From Talinum fruticosum (Eukaryota; Streptophyta; Magnoliopsida; Caryophyllales; Talinaceae), in the NCBI GenBank assembly GCA_021018815.1, contig JAITYX010000048.1, forward strand, positions 3,599,501 through 3,663,500: a DNA stretch of 64,000 nucleotides, in the 5' to 3' direction. A model generated the notes under the pieces. It saw only the letters and a program-made list of their open reading frames with translations. It had not been told where the DNA came from and did no database searches. Below are positions 58,857-64,000 of the stretch, piece by piece. Position 1 is the stretch's first letter. Every line of letters starts with the position of its first letter. Position numbers and translations under genes: made by a program.

Positions 58857-61669
58857 TGTGAGACCCGAAATTTTGAGTAGGTTAATTCTATAGTTAAGTT
58901 AAGCTTAGTATTTTTTAAGTAATTTATTTTATGTGCTTGTTATGTGCTTGTGTGTTTATTTAGCCTAATTAGTAAAGGTAATTGCTCGTTCGTCGCTATT
59001 TGAGATAGAATCCGGGTAGACTTTTGTCAAAAAAAAAAAAAGAAAAAGAAAAAGAAAAAGAGAAGTTAATTGTGGGGAGGATTAGTGGGTCTGCTGCAGC
59101 AGTGCTGGCTGCACCTGATGTAGCCACCAAAAAGAGAAAGAAAAGAGGAGAGGAAAAAGGAAAGCGGGGAGGGGGCGAGCGAGAATCGGGAACCGAGAGG
59201 GAGAGGGAGAGGCCGAGCGGGAGAGCTAGAGCGAGACGGGGAGGGCGAGCGAGAGCGAGGCGAGGAAAGAGGCCGGGGACCGGCGAGCGGCGATGGAGCG
59301 GCCGGCGAGTGCGAGGAAACGGCCGAGCGCGAAAGAGGGCGAAACCGAGGCCAAGAAAAAGAAGCGAACGCGAAGGCTACGAGGAGGCAGCCGGTGAACG
59401 CGGGACCGTGACCGGCGACGGTGCCGAGCGCGAGAGGAGGGCGGCGGAATTTGAGGCTAGCGGCGGGGAGAAGGAACGAAAGGAGGAAGGGAAACAGGGA
59501 GCCTGAATCTCGGACACTGCAATCTACGAATCGAGGTGGGTAGCCTTGCACTCTAAACTATTAGTAATTTCGAAATACAAACGAGTTTGTTGTGATTATT
59601 GAATGTTATGTGATAGAATGAGGCTAGGAAAACTGCTAGAGCCGAAGCGGGTTATGAGTAAATCGAATGGAATTGTGGAGTCCGAATTAGAAGCTGGACA
59701 GAGCTTAGTAGCTAGTTAGGGCTGAGATGAGATGCTGAAAACATTAGGCTGTGTAGGTATAAAGAATATGGTGACGATTTCTAATGGCACTTAGGGACAA
59801 GAAGTGATAAATTGGGAATAAATTGTGAATCGACGTTTCAGCTAAACCATGGAGACTCTTGAAGTTCTTGTACTTGGAAGATAACGATGCGTATTGGGAA
59901 ATAGTGATTTGAGTATAAAGGAGGGACATGACTTCATCCCGATTGATGCATAATTGAGGTAGAGAAATAGCGAGTTGGGAATTCTAAGGTTAAAATGAGT
60001 ACAGAACATATCTCGAGTCCTTGGGATGAAATCAAGTGTGAAGTTAAGCACGGCGAAGGGGACTTAAGCAATAAAGTGAGAGCAAGAGTCGTGTGACTGA
60101 ATACGGGCAAAAGAAGTTGAGTTATAAAGTAGAAGTGTAAGCCGAGTAAGTGAGGCAAAAGGCAATGAATTGTGATGAATTTGAAACGTAATTTAAGTGA
60201 TATGCACTTGTGGTTATCGTGGCTCGGAAAATGGGGATGATCGTATTAAACCGATTATTTGAGGAAGGCATAGTTGGGAAAGAATTGGGAATGTCTGCTT
60301 GCATTGAATGGGGACTGTTCGTGCTATGTGCTAACTTTATGTGATGTTTTCAAGTAGTCGAAAGAAGTTTTGTGTTTTACGTGAAATGACCCTTGAATGT
60401 GATTTCTGTGAAATACCTTTTAAACATGATTCTATTCTAAAGAAGCAAAAGTATTTGAGAAAGTAAATTAGATTTGAAAAGTGAATTTATAAGGGTGACA
60501 CGCGGTGTCACGCCTACCTTGATGTAAAATCAATTTGAGAAAGATATAAGTGAATGTGATGAATAAGTACGTGCAAAGAGTTTTGAATCAACAGGCTACG
60601 GATCGTTTAGCATACCGAAGGATTCGAACCGGGGATGCCCAGCTAGAGACTTCGAGGGAAGGATTCTAATAGGGATCCTGCAGTGGCGGGATGCCCGATC
60701 CGAGACTTCCTAGAAGATAGGTCCCGGAACCTTTTATCCGGGGTCGCGCCTCAATGAAATAAGAGAAATCAGATAAATCGGAGAAATTACGTGAAATTAT
60801 GAGAAAAGAAGTGCTAGTTCGAATCCTCAAAAGGCCCGGAAAAGTTGATTCAACCCCAAAAGAAGTATTCTTGAATGTGAATGTGTACTTTTAAGTGATT
60901 AAAGAGTCTTGATCTTTTTCATTACAAGAGATTTCAGTGAAAAGTATATAGATTTCTATTACACTATTATGCTTTCGCAGATTTCGTTATTATGTGTATT
61001 ATGTATAAAGAATTTCCATTTTAAAGGTGTAAGACTCCGGTGAGCCCCGTGGTTTATTGCTCACCCCCACAAATTCCCCTCTTCCCTCCCGAGTTGCAGG
61101 TACCCCCGAGGCGAATGGCTGGAATGCTTGTCTTGGTGGCGATTTTGGCTGCAGTCAAGTCTACGTGTTTCATGTTTAGTATATTGTACCTATTCGGCTG
61201 CTTATGTAAATAGACGAGTAATGTATAGTAAGTTAGACGTGTGTATGAAGACCGAACTAGTAGCTCGACAAATCGGAGATTTCTTTCTCTGGCAATTTTG
61301 ATCTTAAGTGGTTGTAAATCGGTTTTTGTTGAATTCATGACTTGGGTTGTAAACTAGTTCGCAATGTAAGTTTTGTGGTTGTGAAAATACTCCGGCTTGT
61401 GGCCGTTGAGCTGTGTACTCCGAGCGTGTGGCTCGTTGAGTTTTATTGTGAATTTTATGCAGGTTTTAAGGCTTTTAGCCTATGGGTTGGACCATAGTTC
61501 AAACGGAACTCGCCGAAATTTTTAGGAAACTTCTAACCTTTGGGGAGAATTCCAAATCGTATCCTTAAGTTGGATTAAGATAGCTAAGTCAACACCGAGT
61601 GAGCCTTGGGAGTTCCTTTGAGGAACTCCGGCGGTGTAATACTCCTAGGGTGGGTTTTGGGATGTTACA
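58857..61669 (+). mobile_element. Solo LTR of the 3-kb-LTR gypsy family, copy C
   Basis: Begins TGTGAGACCCGAAATTTTGA and ends GGGATGTTACA. Flanks CTAAG (58851-58855, one base off the end) and CTAAC (61670-61674) agree 4 of 5. It shares the GA-rich block (59030-59500), a TTGCTCACCCCCACAAATTC block, and the last 60 bases with A and B. It ends about 700 bases upstream of the RpoTp start codon. Confidence 0.78.
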
Positions 61670-61771
61670 CTAACAACTCGTAATAGCTCATAAAATCTTA
61701 TAACGTACTCATAATACGTTTTAAAAACTCTTAAAAGTTATAACACTATAACCGCTAATCATAACCTCATA

Positions 61772-61811
<40 letters not shown>

Positions 61812-61995
61812 GTTGTTGTTGTTGTTATTATTATTATAAAAAAGTTATTATATTTTAAAATTTTATTATTACAATTATAACAACTTATAACAACTAAATA
61901 GAATATAACAACTCACAATAACTCACAATAACTTATAACCGTTACAAATATCATAACAACTAGTTTTAACAGTTAAAATGAATAAATCCTTAAAA
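61670..61995. repeat. AT-rich repeat, right part, with ATT/GTT microsatellite
   Basis: Continuation of the repeat interrupted by copy C. Words TAACAACTCGTAATAGCTCA and TAACAACTCACAATAACTCA recur; an ATT/GTT run lies at 61771-61833. It is related to 11290-11580. Confidence 0.6.
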
Positions 61996-62282
61996 TAGTA
62001 TACGGTAAAACTAGGCAAGATATGGAGTTAAAAAAAAATCTTGTTGAGGATATGAGCCCAACATTGATATCCAACTGGACCAAGTCAAATATCTACTCAT
62101 GGACCCACCTCCCCCTCCTCCCACCAAAAAAAAAAAAAGAAAAGAAAAGAGAGGAAAAAAAAACAGGAGAGGAAGGCCATGCTGTGCTTGGAATTGGATT
62201 ATCCGAAAACTTGACGCGGCAACTTCCTTTATCTCTCATTTTGCAGCATTCTTGCTTTCACAGGGTTTATCTGAGGTTTTCT

Positions 62283-62331
62283 CCCTCCTCCCTCCTCCCT
62301 CCTCCCTCCTCCCTCCTCCCTTCTCTCTCTT
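62283..62331. repeat. CCTCCCT heptamer repeat in the RpoTp leader
   Basis: About six CTCCCTC units 40-90 bases upstream of the RpoTp ATG, followed by CT-rich sequence. CT-rich leaders near the start site are common in plant genes. Confidence 0.7.
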
Positions 62332-62372
62332 CCTTATCACTTTCAAGGACTCCATTTCATTCCCATACAAAA

Positions 62373-63197
62373 ATGTCTTCCACAGTTTCCTTCTATCCAA
62401 TCCCGCAAGTTCGAAGTCACAGGCAATGGAGGAAGCCTTCCAAATCCCATAAGAACACCCATCAAACCCATTTCTCTCTCTTCATTCCTCTGCCTAATAA
62501 CCATTTGAGAATTCTCAATCTTACAGAACCCCCTTCTCCCTCTTCCTCCTTCCCTTCAAATTTCTCATTGCCTGCCTTGAATCCCATGTCGTGTAAAAAT
62601 AGCTTCTACCCTCCTTCACTTCAATCCCAGATAATATTAGACTCCCCTGAAGAAGAATTGGTAGAAATAGCTGATGGGCAGTTGGACTCTGATAAAATTA
62701 GGGATAATATTCAGTTAAAGGGGAGAATTTTTATGCAAGACCCTCCTTGGGTGAATGCGCTTTTTATGAGAGGCTTGTGTGATAGTAGTACTGGGTTGAA
62801 GCTGGAGTTGAAGGACATGGAGAGAGAAAAATATAATTTGTTGAGGAAGAGACAGATTAAGGCAGAGACTGAGGCTTGGGAGAATATGGTCGAAGAGTAC
62901 AGGGAGTTTGTGAAGGAAATGAGGGAGAAGAAATTGGCACCCAATTTGCCTCAAGTGAAGGCATTGTTTTTGGGTTGGTTTGAGCCCTTGAAGAAAGCTA
63001 TTGAGAAGGAGCAGAAGTTACAAAGGTCTAGGAAGCAAAAGGCTATATATGGGTTTCATATAGATATGTTACCTGCTGATAAAATGGCTGTGATTGTTAT
63101 GCATAAGATGATGGCCTTGTTGATGGTGGGAAATGAAGCAGGCTGTGTTCGGCTTGTTCAAGCTGCTCTTCAAATTGGGGCTGCAATTGAACAGGAG
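62373..63197 (+). CDS. RPOT3: Plastid phage-type RNA polymerase RpoTp, exon 1 (partial gene)
   Basis: The first exon encodes 275 residues and ends EQE before a GTGAGC donor (phase 0); the rest lies beyond the window. The ATG at 62373 ([13 protein letters not shown]) is chosen because what follows is a Ser/Pro/Asn-rich, acid-poor plastid transit peptide; the frame stays open upstream to 62022 but through simple repeats. From about residue 115 the T7-type N-terminal domain (RPOL_N) begins: [72 protein letters not shown]. Family members are single-subunit polymerases that transcribe plastid genes, mostly housekeeping ones. The mitochondrial paralogue RpoTm is similar here; the choice of RpoTp rests on the N-terminus and wording and is not certain. 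Confidence 0.85.
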
Positions 63198-64000
63198 GTG
63201 AGCAATGGAAACATATCTTATTGGTTTCCTTTGATAATTTTAGTTGATGATTGAGTTGATTTTAAGTTCCAAGAGTCATTTTCAAGGCATTTTGATTATG
63301 ATTATTGGCATTGGTTGCAATTGGAACTACTTGGAGGAGTATATTCTATTTATTCTGCTAGTGGTGGTTGTGTTTATCCATATTACGACATTGGTATCTC
63401 TAAGTTGCAATCCAATGTTATTACTACACAGTGACATTTGGCCTTTCCAATGAAGTTCACTAGTTCACGGCATAGTTCTGTTGCACTACTAATTCTTTCA
63501 AGAATCTTGTTTTTTACTGTGAGTGGACTCCATAGTGGCTGTGCTGTCTGTAGGTCTTTATAATCAGGTTATGGAAAACTAATAGCATGGAGCATAGCAT
63601 TTTGCGATTCCTTTAGAAGTCGTTTCTTAATCGTTGTAGATATCTTCAGCCATTACTCTTTCTTATGTCTTCGGAAAGTCACAAGGGAATGTTTATTTTC
63701 CTTGGCTAGAAATTCTTGCTCAAAATCTCTAGCCATATTTCTGTTGAAGTGGTCTATAGGCCAGGCCAGTCTGTTTCTATGACATGAAACTATGAAAGGT
63801 TGTGGGCTGTTAAGAGCTTTAGATCAGTTTCTATAGACTGCTGGAAAACCATGACAAATTCTTATTAAAAAAAAAAAAATACCATGACACATTCAAGACA
63901 GTTTCTATGTCAGACCCTGTCCTGAAAGTCTGTTTAAACTGAACAGACATTTAGACGGCTTGGTTTAGTTAGGCCTTCTTCAGGAATTCGATTCAACCTG
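63198..64000 (+). other. Intron 1 of RpoTp, incomplete
   Basis: Starts GTGAGC. No acceptor followed by RpoT-like coding sequence is found before the window end, so the intron is at least 803 bases. No repeat or other gene is seen. Confidence 0.65.

Noticed and set aside
62022..62372. N-terminal extension of RpoTp by 117 residues
   Set aside because: The open frame continues upstream but encodes Lys/Glu and Ser/Pro/Leu runs from simple repeats; the ATG at 62373 begins a typical transit peptide.

Overview
This window is nuclear DNA of a flowering plant, most likely a eudicot. It is AT-rich, has intron-split genes with GT-AG junctions, and carries Ty3/gypsy, Ty1/copia, LINE, CACTA, Mutator and hAT sequences. 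There are no prokaryotic operons, rRNAs, tRNAs or CRISPR arrays. Three host genes lie in a sea of nested transposable elements.

Host genes. (1) Positions 344-10514, minus strand: a 13-exon gene for a chloroplast FAD/NAD(P)-binding oxidoreductase of the Arabidopsis PDE327 type. All splice junctions could be assigned, and the exon phases fit except for one apparent missing base in exon 1. (2) Positions 35327-37485, plus strand: a GTD-binding-domain myosin-receptor protein (MYOB7-like), with one large exon and a 24-base last exon. (3) Positions 62373 to beyond the window end, plus strand: the first exon of the plastid T7-phage-type RNA polymerase RpoTp (RPOT3). These genes share no operon-like logic; two of the three encode plastid proteins.

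Mobile layout. Position 10700-11600 is an AT-rich repeat with ATT microsatellites. Positions 11633-22930 look like one Mutator-like element (inverted ends, near-perfect 11-bp target duplication). It holds a decayed FAR1/SWIM-type transposase, a solo gypsy LTR (17182-19197) and a clathrin-heavy-chain exon fragment. Positions 22983-33376 are a full-length but dead L1-type LINE with a 19-bp target duplication, itself broken by a 3.1-kb solo LTR, an Athila-like solo LTR and a hAT-type non-autonomous element. A 176-bp MITE with a perfect 9-bp target duplication lies upstream of the MYOB7-like gene. Positions 37747-45545 are a gag-only (TR-GAG-like) gypsy retrotransposon inserted antisense just behind that gene. 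Positions 45838 to about 58273 are a decayed CACTA transposon with palindromic subterminal repeats. It contains a copia LTR that in turn contains a second copy of the 3-kb solo LTR. A third copy (58857-61669) splits an AT-rich repeat just upstream of RpoTp.

Overall pattern: at least five solo LTRs, four of them with a recognisable 5-bp target duplication at exact or near-exact match and the fifth weaker, against one LTR element that keeps both LTRs. Removal by LTR-LTR recombination has been frequent here. I did not find a clearly new molecular system. The most unusual things are the gag-plus-integrase-tail retroelement with its long 110-bp tandem array, the multiple foldback structures of the CACTA element, the frame break in the PDE327-like gene, and the captured clathrin fragment. 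All family names rest on motif recognition by eye, not on a database search.
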